Made by a program: the position numbers and the translations under genes. Shown here piece by piece: positions 15,228 through 24,483 of a DNA stretch of 64,000 nucleotides (the first letter of the stretch is position 1; each line of letters starts with the position of its first letter). Source of the DNA: Luteimonas saliphila. Its GTDB lineage: Bacteria; Pseudomonadota; Gammaproteobacteria; Xanthomonadales; Xanthomonadaceae. A model generated the notes under the pieces. It was not told the DNA's origin and made no database searches. It saw only the letters and a program-made list of their open reading frames with translations. The DNA lies in assembly GCF_016774335.1 (NCBI RefSeq), contig NZ_JAETWA010000031.1, positions 1 to 64,000 on the forward strand. The letters are read 5' to 3'.

Positions 15228-17336
15228 TCACCAGATGCGGACGCGATCCTCAGGCGCGATCCACAGCGCATCGCCTTCGCCCACGCCGAACGCCTCGTAC
15301 CAGGCATCGATGTTGCGCAGCGGCGCGAAGGCGCGGATGTGCCCCGGCGAATGGGTGCCGTTGACCAGTTGCTGGCGCAGCGCATCGTCGCGCCACAGCG
15401 TGCGCCACACCTGCGCCCAGCCCAGGAACAGGCGCTGTTCGCCGGTGAAGCCGTCGATCACCGGCGCCGGCTTGCCGTCGAGCGAGCGGCGGTAGGCCTC
15501 CAGCGCGATGCTCAGCCCGCCCAGGTCGCCGATGTTCTCGCCCATCGCCGTGCGGCCATTGATGTGCATGCCCGGCAGTTGCGGAAACTCGTAGGCCTCG
15601 TACTGGGCGCCGAGCTTCGCCGCCTGGGCCTCGAACTTGGCCGCGTCCCCGGCCGTCCACCAGTCGCGCAGCACGCCTTCGCCGTCGGACTTGCGGCCCT
15701 GGTCGTCGAAGCCGTGGATGATCTCGTGGCCGATCACACCGCCGATGGCGCCGTAGTTCACCGCCGGGTCGGCGTCGGGGTCGAAGAACGGCGGCTGCAG
15801 GATCGCGGCCGGGAACACGATCTCGTTCTTGACCGAGTTGTAGTAGGCGTTGACGGTCTGCGGGGTCATCCCCCACTCGGCCTTGTCCACCTGCTTGCCC
15901 AGGCGCGCGCGACGGTACTCCCACTCGAACAGGCGCGCGCGCATGGCGTTGCCGAACAGGTCGCCCTGGCGCACGTCCAGGCCGCTGTAGTCGCGCCACT
16001 CGTCCGGATGGCCGATCTTCAGGCCGAAGCCGGCGAGCTTGGCGCGCGCCTCCGCCTTGGTGTCCGCGCTCATCCAGTCCAGCGCGTCCAGGCGCGCGCC
16101 CATCGCCAGCTTCACGTTGGCGACCAGGTCGTCCATCTTGGCCTTGGCATCGGGCGGGAAATACAGCGCCACGTAGTCGCGGCCGATCGCCTCGCCCATC
16201 GCGCTTTCGACGAAGGACACGCCGCGCTTCCAGCGCTCGCGCGGTTCGGGCTGGCCGGACAGGAACTTCTCGCGGAACTCGTAGTGCGCGTTGGCGAAGG
16301 CGTTCGACAGCAGCGGCGCCATGCCGTCGGTGACGTGGAAGGCCTGCCAGGCCTGCAGGGTGGCGAGGTCGGCGTCGGCGAAGATCGCGGCCATCTTCGG
16401 GATCGCGCTGTCCTGGCGCACCACGGCCACCGGGGCCTGGTCGACGCCGGAGGCGGCAAAGTACGCGGCCCACGGGAAGCCCGGCGCGACCCGGTCGAAA
16501 TCGGCGAGCGCCGTGGGGTTGTAGGTCTTGTCGCGGTCGCGGCTCTCGGCCCGGGTCCAGTGCGCCTGCGCGATCCGGGTTTCCAGCGCCATCACCGCTT
16601 CGGCATTGCCCTGCGGGTCGTTCCAACCTGCGAGTTCAAGCAGTTGCGCGATATAGCTCAGGTAACGCTCGCGCTGCGGGGCGAAGTTCTCGCGCAGGTA
16701 CATCTCGCGGTCGCCCAGGCCCAGGCCCGACTGGCTCAGATACAGGGTGTAGCGGTCCGGATCGCGCTGGTCGTCCGACACGAACAGGCTGAACATGCCG
16801 CCGCCGAAGCCGCCGCGCGCGGCGATGACGCCTGCCAGCGCGGCCTCGTCCGGCGTCGCCTTCAGTTCCGACAGGAACGGCTGCAACGGCTGTCCGCCGA
16901 GCGCCTCGACCGACGCTTCGTCCATGAAGCCCTGGTAGAGCGAGGCGATCTTCGCGGCATCGCCGCCGCTCGCCGGGTCGCCCTTCGGGTAGCTCTCCAC
17001 CAACGCACGCACACGCGCTTCCGACAAGTCGCGCAGTACGCGGAAGTTGCCGTAGCTCGACTGGTCGGCCGGGATCCGGGTGGTCTTCGCCCACTGGCCG
17101 CTGGCATAGGCGAAGAAGTCGTGGCCCGGCGAAGCGCTGCGGTCCATGCCGGCGGTGTCGAAACCCCAGCTGCCATAGCGCCTGGCGGCGATTGTTTCCC
17201 CGCCGGCGCCGGACCCGCCGTCGCCCGCGATCGCGACCCGCCCCTGGAGGTGGCAGGCGTCATCGAGACACTGTGGCGGTTCGTGCGCGGTCAGCGGCGC
17301 CGCCGCTGCGCAGGCCAGCAACGAGGCCGCATACAT
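15228..17336 (-). CDS. M13-family (neprilysin-like/PepO) zinc metallopeptidase
   Basis: A 702-residue secreted or periplasmic oligopeptidase. A short signal peptide (MYAASLLACAAAAPLTA) begins at ATG 17336. The M13 N-terminal domain follows (FAYASGQWAKTTRIPADQSSYG) and then the catalytic domain, with HEIIH near residue 536 inside IGHEIIHGFDDQGRK and GENIGDLGG carrying the third zinc ligand. NAYYNSVKNEIVFPAAILQPPFF is the conserved substrate-site segment. The length is normal for the family. It is followed by a strong hairpin. About 340 bases upstream (17337-17673) hold no recognisable gene. Confidence 0.95.
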   Translation of the reverse strand: MYAASLLACAAAAPLTAHEPPQCLDDACHLQGRVAIAGDGGSGAGGETIAARRYGSWGFDTAGMDRSASPGHDFFAYASGQWAKTTRIPADQSSYGNFRVLRDLSEARVRALVESYPKGDPASGGDAAKIASLYQGFMDEASVEALGGQPLQPFLSELKATPDEAALAGVIAARGGFGGGMFSLFVSDDQRDPDRYTLYLSQSGLGLGDREMYLRENFAPQRERYLSYIAQLLELAGWNDPQGNAEAVMALETRIAQAHWTRAESRDRDKTYNPTALADFDRVAPGFPWAAYFAASGVDQAPVAVVRQDSAIPKMAAIFADADLATLQAWQAFHVTDGMAPLLSNAFANAHYEFREKFLSGQPEPRERWKRGVSFVESAMGEAIGRDYVALYFPPDAKAKMDDLVANVKLAMGARLDALDWMSADTKAEARAKLAGFGLKIGHPDEWRDYSGLDVRQGDLFGNAMRARLFEWEYRRARLGKQVDKAEWGMTPQTVNAYYNSVKNEIVFPAAILQPPFFDPDADPAVNYGAIGGVIGHEIIHGFDDQGRKSDGEGVLRDWWTAGDAAKFEAQAAKLGAQYEAYEFPQLPGMHINGRTAMGENIGDLGGLSIALEAYRRSLDGKPAPVIDGFTGEQRLFLGWAQVWRTLWRDDALRQQLVNGTHSPGHIRAFAPLRNIDAWYEAFGVGEGDALWIAPEDRVRIW

Positions 17337-17673
17337 GATGTTTTTCTTCAACTTTAAGCTCCAAGCCAATGATTTTGAAAAACCGCGGTAACGGGCGTCT
17401 CTTTCGCGGCAAGGATACCGAGGCATGTGCGTCGACACCCGGGCCAAATGGCATGGCGCACACGGCGTCCGAGTTGCCTGCGGACCTGCGATCGGCTCCT
17501 GCCGGCAGCGCGGGCGTCGTCTCAGGCTTACAACGCGCATCCGGCTCGCCGCGGCTGAATCGGAGGCGCTTGCCGGGGACGCGCCGGAGCGTATGCCCGG
17601 GGCATCGGCCGGCGCGGGCAGGAGGCCGCGGTGCACCGGGTCCCGGGCGGACGGGCCGCCTGGCCGTACGCAC

Positions 17674-18156
17674 CTATGGTTCGACCGGAGGTACCAGGCG
17701 TTCGTGCCACTGCGGGATCATCATCAACGCCGCGCTGCCGTACCACGCGTGGTACTCGGGCACCATTTCGCCCTCGACCACGACCGGGTCGGTCTCCGCC
17801 AGCGCCTTCGCCTCGTCGAGGCTGTCCACGGCGAATACGTACAGCCCGCGCCAACCCTCCGGATGCTCGACGAAGGGTCCGGCCAGCGCCAGCTGGCCTG
17901 CGTCCGAGAGACGCTTCATGTTGGCGAAGTGCCCGGCGAACATCGCGTCGCGCCGGGGGCCGTCCGGCATGCGCCGCGTGCCGGTCCTGAGGATCACCAG
18001 CACGTAGCGGCGCATGCCGCGTTCGTCCGCGCCGACGCGTGCCGCCAGCGCGGCGTCGTGGCCTGCAGGCTTCTCCATCGCAGCCGCGGGGGGCGCCGCG
18101 GCGAGCGGCAGCGAAGCCGGCAGCAACAGGGCCAGCAGGAGAGTCTGCAAGGGCAT
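17674..18156 (-). CDS. Exported YciI-like protein
   Basis: A 160-residue protein with a Sec signal peptide (LLLALLLPASLPLAAA) and a YciI-type dimeric alpha-beta-barrel domain: RRYVLVILRTG, HFANMKRLSDAGQLALAGPF, GLYVFAVDSLDEAKALAETDPVV. The conserved His and Asp of YciI proteins are present in these segments. Most family members are cytosolic, so a signal peptide is less usual. ATG 18156 is preferred because it begins the signal peptide. It is divergent from the glutathionyl-hydroquinone reductase gene. Confidence 0.86.
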   Translation of the reverse strand: MPLQTLLLALLLPASLPLAAAPPAAAMEKPAGHDAALAARVGADERGMRRYVLVILRTGTRRMPDGPRRDAMFAGHFANMKRLSDAGQLALAGPFVEHPEGWRGLYVFAVDSLDEAKALAETDPVVVEGEMVPEYHAWYGSAALMMIPQWHERLVPPVEP

Positions 18157-18317
18157 GGCGGGACTCCGGCGACGGGTTCCACGCACTTTAGATCCGCCGG
18201 GTGCGATGCGAGCGCGTCGTCGGACGGACGGCGTCGGTCTTCCCGGGCACGCGGGGTTGACGTCGGCGACGACATACTGGCGACCGAGACGCGACGCAGC
18301 CGAAGGAGGCGCACGCC

Positions 18318-19277
18318 ATGGGCATGCTGGTCGAGGGCTGCTGGAGTAACGACGAGGACGCGCTGACCGACGGCAGCGGACGCCTGAAGCGCCCGGACGC
18401 GGCGTTCCGCAACTGGATCACGGCCGATGGCGGTCCCGGACCGACCAGCGAAGGCGGTTTCCGTGCCGAACCCGGCCGCTACCACCTCTACATCGCCCGC
18501 GCCTGCCCCTGGGCGCATCGCGCCGCGATCTTCCGCGAGCTCAAGGGTCTGCAGGACATGATCGGCCTGTCGGTCACGCACTGGTTGATGGCCGACGACG
18601 GCTGGACCTTCCAGCCCGGGCCCGGCGTGGTGCCCGACCCGCTGTTCGGCGTGGACACGCTGTGGCAACTCTATGTGCGCTCGAACCCGTCGTACACCGG
18701 CCGGGTCACCGTGCCGGTACTGTGGGACAAGGCCCGGGGCTGCATCGTCAGCAACGAATCGGCCGACATCCTGCGCATGTTCAACAGCGCCTTCGACAGC
18801 GTCGGCGCGCACGAGGGCGACTACTCGCCGCCGGCGCTGCGCGACGAGATCGACGCGGTCAACGCGCGCGTCTACGACGGACTCAACAATGGCGTGTACA
18901 AGGCCGGCTTCGCGAAGAAGCAGGCGGCCTACGACGAGGCGGTGGGCGGCGTGTTCGAGACGCTCGACTGGCTGGAACGGCGGCTATCGGGCGCGGAGTG
19001 GCTCTGCGGCGAACGCATGACCGAGGCCGACTGGCGGCTGTTCACCACCCTGCTGCGTTTCGACGCGGTGTATCACGGCCATTTCAAGTGCAACCTGCGG
19101 CGGCTGGTCGACTATCCGGCGCTGTGGCGGTACACGCGCCGGCTGTACGCGCATCCGGCGGTGGCGCCGACGGTCGATTTCGACCACATCAAGCGCCACT
19201 ACTACCAGAGCCATCGTCACATCAATCCGACCGGAATCGTACCCCAGGGACCGATCTTCGCGTTCGACGCGGATTGA
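18318..19277 (+). CDS. Glutathionyl-hydroquinone reductase (Xi-class GST)
   Basis: A 319-residue Xi-class glutathione transferase of the YqjG/PcpF/ECM4 type, which removes glutathione from glutathionyl-hydroquinones. The catalytic Cys63 lies in RACPWAHRA. The long N-terminal extension (FRNWITADGG, GRYHLYIARAC), the LYVRSNPSYTGRVTVPVLWDK loop and the helical domain ending HYYQSHRHINPTGIVPQGP are all family signatures. It is full length. It converges with slyD with only 15 bp between stops. Confidence 0.95.
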   Translation: MGMLVEGCWSNDEDALTDGSGRLKRPDAAFRNWITADGGPGPTSEGGFRAEPGRYHLYIARACPWAHRAAIFRELKGLQDMIGLSVTHWLMADDGWTFQPGPGVVPDPLFGVDTLWQLYVRSNPSYTGRVTVPVLWDKARGCIVSNESADILRMFNSAFDSVGAHEGDYSPPALRDEIDAVNARVYDGLNNGVYKAGFAKKQAAYDEAVGGVFETLDWLERRLSGAEWLCGERMTEADWRLFTTLLRFDAVYHGHFKCNLRRLVDYPALWRYTRRLYAHPAVAPTVDFDHIKRHYYQSHRHINPTGIVPQGPIFAFDAD

Positions 19278-19292
19278 CGCCGCCCCTTCGGG

Positions 19293-19760
19293 TTACGGCG
19301 AGCCCGCGCGGCCGGTCTGCTTCTCGTCGTCCGTCGCCTCGCGCACATCGAGCACGCGCACGTCGAAGTGCAGCGTCTGCCCGGCCAGCGGATGGTTGCC
19401 GTCGATCCGCACCCTGTCGTCGTCGACCGCCACCACCGTCACCAGCAACGGCCCGCGTTCGGTACGCGCCTCGAACTGCATGCCCGGCTCGACCTTGTCC
19501 ACGCCCTTGAAGGATTCGCGCGGCAGGTCCTGCACCAGACCCTCGTTGCGCACGCCGTAACCTTCTTCCGGCTTGACGTCGACCTTGAGCGCATCGCCGG
19601 CCTGGCGGCCCGCCAGCGCCTTCTCCAGGCCGGGGATGATGTTGCCGGCGCCGTGGAAATAGCGCAGCGGCCGCGTCTCGGAGGACTGGTCGATGACCCG
19701 CCCGTCGTCGTCGGTCAGGGTGTAGTGGATGCTGGCAACGCGCGCAGGCGTAATCTCCAT
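19293..19760 (-). CDS. slyD: FKBP-type peptidyl-prolyl isomerase, SlyD-like
   Basis: A 155-residue cytosolic isomerase and chaperone of the SlyD type. The FKBP part (VASIHYTLTDDDGRVIDQS, PLRYFHGAGNIIPGLEKALAG) is interrupted by the insert-in-flap chaperone domain (about residues 70-125), then the FKBP fold resumes (GNHPLAGQTLHFDVRVLDVREA). Its C-terminal tail is short and lacks the His/Cys-rich metal-binding tail of E. coli SlyD. A ggagat site precedes ATG 19760. The 358 bases between this gene and the diguanylate cyclase hold no recognisable gene. Confidence 0.93.
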   Translation of the reverse strand: MEITPARVASIHYTLTDDDGRVIDQSSETRPLRYFHGAGNIIPGLEKALAGRQAGDALKVDVKPEEGYGVRNEGLVQDLPRESFKGVDKVEPGMQFEARTERGPLLVTVVAVDDDRVRIDGNHPLAGQTLHFDVRVLDVREATDDEKQTGRAGSP

Positions 19761-20118
19761 GGAAGATCTCCTTGGACGAGTGGATGTAGTGAGGGTGGTC
19801 CGGAATGGCACCGGTGGATACACGGTGCGAAGCGTGGACGCGCCACCACCTTAGCGACTGCGCGCGGATGACGCAAATGCGGCATTGGTGCAAGCGGGCG
19901 CGGAACGCCCGGTCTTGCTGCATATGCACAATCTTCCGGGCCGCGATGCTGCGGTCGATCGTTGTCTGGCGAACGCGCGGTATCGCCTTCGGGGCGACGA
20001 CGTTGACGCCGCTCGCGCGATACGGCCTCGACACGATCGCGGCGGCTGTCGGAAACCGTGACAGGTGCCGTCCTCCACCCGTGGCATCTTCAGGTTACGC
20101 AGACATCGCGGGGCTACC

Positions 20119-21201
20119 ATGCCGGGACCGACGCCACCGATCCGGGCGATGCCGAACGACTCGATTGCCGGGGAAACGCGAGCACGGAACCTGCAGTTCG
20201 TCCGGCGCATCCACGGCATGCGCATGCTGGGCACGCTGCTGAGCGCGCTGCCGATCGCATCGGTGCTGGACGAGCGCGGGGCGCCGCCCTGGGCCTGGGC
20301 GCTGCTCGCGCTCAATGCGCTGGCATGGCCGCAGATCGCCTCCCACGCGAGCCGGCGCGCGCGCGACCCGGTCGCCGCGCAGTTCCGCTGCCTGGCGCTG
20401 GATTCGGCATCCGCGGGTGCCTGGGTCGCGGCGATCGCGGTCAGCACCGCACCCGCCGCCCTGTTCGTCACCATGGCCACCGCCGACAAGATCGCGGCCG
20501 GCGGCTGGCCGTTCGTGCGGCGATCGACACTGGCGCTGCTGGGCGCCTTCCTACTGGTCTGGACCCTCATGGGGTTTCCCTTCCAGCCGATCACGTCGCA
20601 GCGCACGCTGCTGCTGTGCATACCCTTCATGTTCGTCTACGCGGTCGTCCTGAGCGTGGTGACCCATCGCCTGAGGAGCCGGATCCTCGCCCAGAACCGC
20701 GAGCTCGAGCGCCTCAACCGCACCGATCCGGCGATGCAGGTGCCCAACCGGCCGCACTTCGAGGCGGTGGCCTCGATGGAGCTGGCCCGCTTCCGCCGCT
20801 CCGGACGCCCGGCGACCCTGCTGCTGCTCGACGTCGACAACTTCAAGACGATCAACGACCGCTACGGGCACGGCATGGGCGACATCGTGCTCAAGCGCAT
20901 CGCCGACCTGCTGCGCGTGAGCGTGCGCGAGGCGGACCTGCCGGCGCGCTACGGCGGAGACGAATTCGCCGTGCTGCTGGTCGACACCGACACGGCCCGG
21001 GCGTTGCAGGTCGCCGAGCGGATCCGGCAGGAAGCCGCGCAGCAGACGTTCGATGCCGAACCGGGCCTGCGCTGCACGCTCAGCATCGGCGTGGCGCAGG
21101 CCACCGCCGACGACGCCACGCTCGATGCCTGGGTGCGCGCCGCGGACGGGGCCCTGTACCGGGCCAAGGCCGCCGGCAGGGATCGCGTGGTGGCCGCCTG
21201 A
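20119..21201 (+). CDS. Membrane diguanylate cyclase (GGDEF)
   Basis: A protein of about 360 residues that makes c-di-GMP. The N-terminal half has five or six membrane helices, and the C-terminal GGDEF domain carries the intact active-site loop RYGGDEFAVLL. The READ segment just upstream is an RxxD inhibitory site, so product inhibition is likely. The start is uncertain: ATG 20119 is preferred for its nearby gcgggg ribosome site, but GTG 20065 and ATG 20149 are in frame. It is one of three GGDEF genes in the window. Confidence 0.9.
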   Translation: MPGPTPPIRAMPNDSIAGETRARNLQFVRRIHGMRMLGTLLSALPIASVLDERGAPPWAWALLALNALAWPQIASHASRRARDPVAAQFRCLALDSASAGAWVAAIAVSTAPAALFVTMATADKIAAGGWPFVRRSTLALLGAFLLVWTLMGFPFQPITSQRTLLLCIPFMFVYAVVLSVVTHRLRSRILAQNRELERLNRTDPAMQVPNRPHFEAVASMELARFRRSGRPATLLLLDVDNFKTINDRYGHGMGDIVLKRIADLLRVSVREADLPARYGGDEFAVLLVDTDTARALQVAERIRQEAAQQTFDAEPGLRCTLSIGVAQATADDATLDAWVRAADGALYRAKAAGRDRVVAA

Positions 21202-21254
21202 GCGGGAGCATCCGGTGCGCCCACCGGCCCGGCGTCGGGTGCCGGTGCCGCCGC

Positions 21255-22199
21255 TCAGCGCGGCGGATCGTGGTCGCCTTCCGCGCGACCTGATGCGGGC
21301 GGCGCGAAATCGACCAGCACCGGGAAGTGGTCCGAAGGCAGGCGCCCGTCCACCGGCTGGTCCAGCGTCCGGGCGCGACGGACGCGCAGGCCGCGATGCA
21401 GCACCCAGTCGATGCGGTTGCCCGCATCGCCGGTGAAGCCGTGGAACGTGCCTTCTGGACCCTCGCGCAGCGGGGCCTGTGTCCAGGCGTCGCGCAGGGT
21501 GCCGGCGAGCGCGCGATGCACGGCGCCGCCCGGCACGTCGTTGAAGTCGCCGACCAGGATCACCGGCACGCCGGGCGGCAACTCCGCCAGCCGCCGCAGG
21601 ATCAGCTCCGCACCGCGGACCCGCGCCGCCTCGTCCTCCGCGCGATACGGCAGGTGGGTGTTGAACAGGTAGAACCGCAGCCGGTCCGCGCGGCGCTCGA
21701 ACAGCCCCCAGCTGACCATGCGCGGATACGGATGTCCCCAGCTGATGCTGCCGACCGCTTCGGGCGTGTCCGACAGCCAGAAATGGCCGGATTCGAGCAG
21801 GCGCAGCGCATCGCGCCGGTAGAACACGGCCATCTGTTCGTCGTCCCGTCCACCGCGCCGGTCGCGCCCGAACCAGTCGTACTGCGGCAGGCGCTCCGCC
21901 AGGAACTCGCCCTGCCCGCGAACCAGTTCCTGGGTGCCGATCAGGTCCGGGTCCGCTTCGCGGATCGTGCGCACCATCGCTTCGCGGCGCAGCTCCCAGC
22001 GGTCCGGGCCGTCCGCGTCGACCGGCACGCGCACGTTGAAGCTCATCACCCGCAACGGCGGCCCCACCTCCACCGACTGGCACCCGTTCAACACGAGCAG
22101 CATGAGCAGCAGACAGGCCGTCGGCCATCGCAACGGCCGCAACGGATTTCGCAGGGCGCGCGGGCGCATCATCCGCGCGAAGTCAAACCCGGTGTCCAT
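21255..22199 (-). CDS. Endonuclease/exonuclease/phosphatase-family lipoprotein
   Basis: A 314-residue member of the EEP (exonuclease III/DNase I/sphingomyelinase) fold. Motifs are readable: RVMSFNVRV (metal Asn), IGTQELV (metal Glu), FNTHLPY, VGDFNDVPGG (catalytic Asp/Asn) and PSDHFPVLVDF (Asp-His). A lipobox LNGC (Cys40 from this start, or near 30 from the Met codons at 10/11) makes it a likely membrane-bound periplasmic phosphodiesterase or phosphatase. The substrate is unknown. It is 16 bp downstream of the acyltransferase gene and probably co-transcribed with it. Confidence 0.9.
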   Translation of the reverse strand: MDTGFDFARMMRPRALRNPLRPLRWPTACLLLMLLVLNGCQSVEVGPPLRVMSFNVRVPVDADGPDRWELRREAMVRTIREADPDLIGTQELVRGQGEFLAERLPQYDWFGRDRRGGRDDEQMAVFYRRDALRLLESGHFWLSDTPEAVGSISWGHPYPRMVSWGLFERRADRLRFYLFNTHLPYRAEDEAARVRGAELILRRLAELPPGVPVILVGDFNDVPGGAVHRALAGTLRDAWTQAPLREGPEGTFHGFTGDAGNRIDWVLHRGLRVRRARTLDQPVDGRLPSDHFPVLVDFAPPASGRAEGDHDPPR

Positions 22200-22215
22200 G
22201 CGCCTCCTCGACGCT

Positions 22216-23505
22216 TCAGTCGCGTGCCGCGGCGGAGCGCCGCCGCAGTTGCCAGGATGCCAGCAACACCGCCGGCAGCGCGATCGCCGCGCCCGGCCAC
22301 ACGCCCCAGACCAGGGCGGCCGCGAGCGCGGCGTAGAGCGCGACGCCGCCGACGATCACACGCGTGGCATCGTCCACGGCCGGCACGTCGCGGTCGCGAC
22401 GCAACTCGAAGCGCAGCACGAGCGCGATCACCGGCGCGACCATCAGCAGGCACAGGGCGATCCAGCCGGCACGCCCGGCCCAGAAGCCCGGCTCGCCCGG
22501 CAGACCCGCATCGATCGGCAGACCGAGCCGCTCGCCCAGCCACGCCGCGGGAAGTTCCGCCAGCTTGTGCCACAGGTACAGCGGCATGCCGAGCGCGCCG
22601 AGCACCGCGATGGCGCGTGCCGGCGCGTGGCCGGCCAGCAGGCGACGCGCCAGCGGTTCGAACAGCAGCACGGCGCCCACCTGAAGCCACATCACCCCGA
22701 CCAGTGCCAACGTCGGCGGCAACATGTTGTTGCCGGCCAGCGCCACGCCCACCATGGCCACCGGATAGCCGCTGGCCAACGCCAGCGCCAGCCATGCAGC
22801 GCCCAGCGCGAGAAAGCCCGCTCCCACGCCCACGCCATGGAAGCGTCCACGCTTCCAGGCGATGCCGAGCTGTTGCGGCAGCAGCCACACCACCAGCATG
22901 TTGAGCCAGGCGACTCCGGCCGGGCGCGCGTCGACGAGCGCGCCCAGCCGGCGCAGGTCGTCCAGCGACGACGCGCCCGCGCGCGCCAGGTCGAGTCCTG
23001 CCGCCAGCGCCACCAGCGCCAGTACCGCGCCGAGGCCGAAACGCGCGTCGAGCCGCAGGCACCACGGCAACAGCGCCTGCACCGTCAGCAGCATCGCCAG
23101 GAACCACAGGTGGATGGTGAGCGACTGGTTGAACACGCCCAGCAGTCGCCCGCCCGACAGCAGCGATACCGCCGCCAGCGCCACCAGCACCGCGAGGTAG
23201 GTCACCGTGGGCCGTGCCAGCGACAGCGCGCGCGTCGCCCACCAGTTCCACTGACCGCCATCGGCCACACGCCGCGCCACGCCCTCGCTGCTGACCGCGG
23301 CCGAGACGAAGACGAACAGCGGCACCACCTGCACCAGCCAGGTGAGCGGGCCGGCCGCCTCCCAGCTCGCCAGCAGATGGCCGGTGTCGACCAGTTGTCC
23401 GTCCTGCAGCCGCGGCAGGGTCGCGATCCAGTGCCCCAAGACCACCACCAGCAGCGCGCAGGCGCGCAGGGCGTCGGGATACGGGTCGCGTTGCGGTTTG
23501 GACAT
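22216..23505 (-). CDS. Acyltransferase-3-family membrane protein
   Basis: A 429-residue integral membrane acyltransferase. The N-terminal segment (PYPDALRACALLVVVLGHWIATLP) carries the family's Arg and catalytic-type His (RxxxxxxxxxGH). Ten or so membrane helices follow, with HLWFLAMLL in the middle. Relatives transfer acetyl or other acyl groups to surface polysaccharide, lipid or periplasmic molecules. The target is unknown. ATG 23505 is chosen because the domain begins immediately. The 333 bases upstream (23506-23838) show nothing recognisable. Confidence 0.88.
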   Translation of the reverse strand: MSKPQRDPYPDALRACALLVVVLGHWIATLPRLQDGQLVDTGHLLASWEAAGPLTWLVQVVPLFVFVSAAVSSEGVARRVADGGQWNWWATRALSLARPTVTYLAVLVALAAVSLLSGGRLLGVFNQSLTIHLWFLAMLLTVQALLPWCLRLDARFGLGAVLALVALAAGLDLARAGASSLDDLRRLGALVDARPAGVAWLNMLVVWLLPQQLGIAWKRGRFHGVGVGAGFLALGAAWLALALASGYPVAMVGVALAGNNMLPPTLALVGVMWLQVGAVLLFEPLARRLLAGHAPARAIAVLGALGMPLYLWHKLAELPAAWLGERLGLPIDAGLPGEPGFWAGRAGWIALCLLMVAPVIALVLRFELRRDRDVPAVDDATRVIVGGVALYAALAAALVWGVWPGAAIALPAVLLASWQLRRRSAAARD

Positions 23506-23838
23506 CACGATCGCCTGGGCCGGACACCAGGCGCATGGTAGCGGTCGGGCCGCGCACAAAGACCGGCCGTGGGATGCATGTTCCGCCGCACGGCTGCGGC
23601 CGCCCGACGCGCCACCCGCCGGCGGCGGGCAGGTGGATCGCGACGCACTGGCGCGGCGCACCTGTGCTCTGTCGAAACCTCGATCCAGCGCGGCGTTCGC
23701 CTGTCCTGCGCGTGCGCGCGATCGCCGCAACGAGCCGCATGGGCGAAGACGTCGGGCGCGCGCCATCCACATGGTGCGATGCGACGTTGCAGTCCAGGAG
23801 GGGCGAACGCAGCGTGCCGGGCGGCGCGGACGGCGATC

Positions 23839-24369
23839 TCAGAGCGTCTGCGTCACCTCGGCGCCGCGACGGGTGAGGAACTCCGCGGCGCGCGCCTGTT
23901 GTTCCGCCGACAATGCATGGACCACGATCGTCGTCCCGCCCTCGTCCATCGCATCGCGCGTAGCCTGGATGTAGCGGTCGTGGTCGGGGCGCAACGACAC
24001 CAGTCCGCCGACCAGCAGCCCGGCGGTCGCGCCGAACCCCAGCGCCGCCAGGCCGGCCGCCCAGGGCGACTGCACGACGAAAGGCACGCCCACCCACATC
24101 AGGATCCCGAACAGGATCAGGCCGACCACCGCGCCCGCGATGCCAAGCCGCACATGCGCGACCACGATCGTGCGCCAGATGCCGCCGCCTTCCGGCTCCA
24201 GCTTGATGTCCACGTCCGCACTTTCGGGCGTGACCATCTTGACCTGGGCCGGCTGCACGTCGAGTTCCGCGATCATGGACGCGGCCGCGTCGCGCGCGGC
24301 GTCGCGGCTGGCGAAGACCGCGGCCAGCTTGCTGTTGGAGACCTCGCCGGTCACGGGATGGTCGGACAT
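23839..24369 (-). CDS. Two-helix membrane protein with duplicated alpha-beta halves
   Basis: A 176-residue protein. The N-terminal part (AAVFASRDAARDAAASMIAEL) and C-terminal part (TTIVVHALSAEQQARAAEFL) look like two halves of a small alpha-beta domain of the kind found in general-stress-protein-17M-like proteins. Between them are two Gly-rich membrane helices (VRLGIAGAVVGLILFGILMW and AAGLAALGFGATAGLLVGGL). The function is unknown. It stands alone, with ATG 24369 preceded by a gaggagc ribosome site. Confidence 0.78.
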   Translation of the reverse strand: MSDHPVTGEVSNSKLAAVFASRDAARDAAASMIAELDVQPAQVKMVTPESADVDIKLEPEGGGIWRTIVVAHVRLGIAGAVVGLILFGILMWVGVPFVVQSPWAAGLAALGFGATAGLLVGGLVSLRPDHDRYIQATRDAMDEGGTTIVVHALSAEQQARAAEFLTRRGAEVTQTL

Positions 24370-24483
24370 CGCAGCGGCTCCTCGTGGCAAGCCGGGATTC
24401 TCGCAGGGCGCGCGTCGATCCGATGTGAGAGGGCCGTGGCACCGGATCGGCGAACCCGGTAGCGACCATGGTCGCGCCGAGGG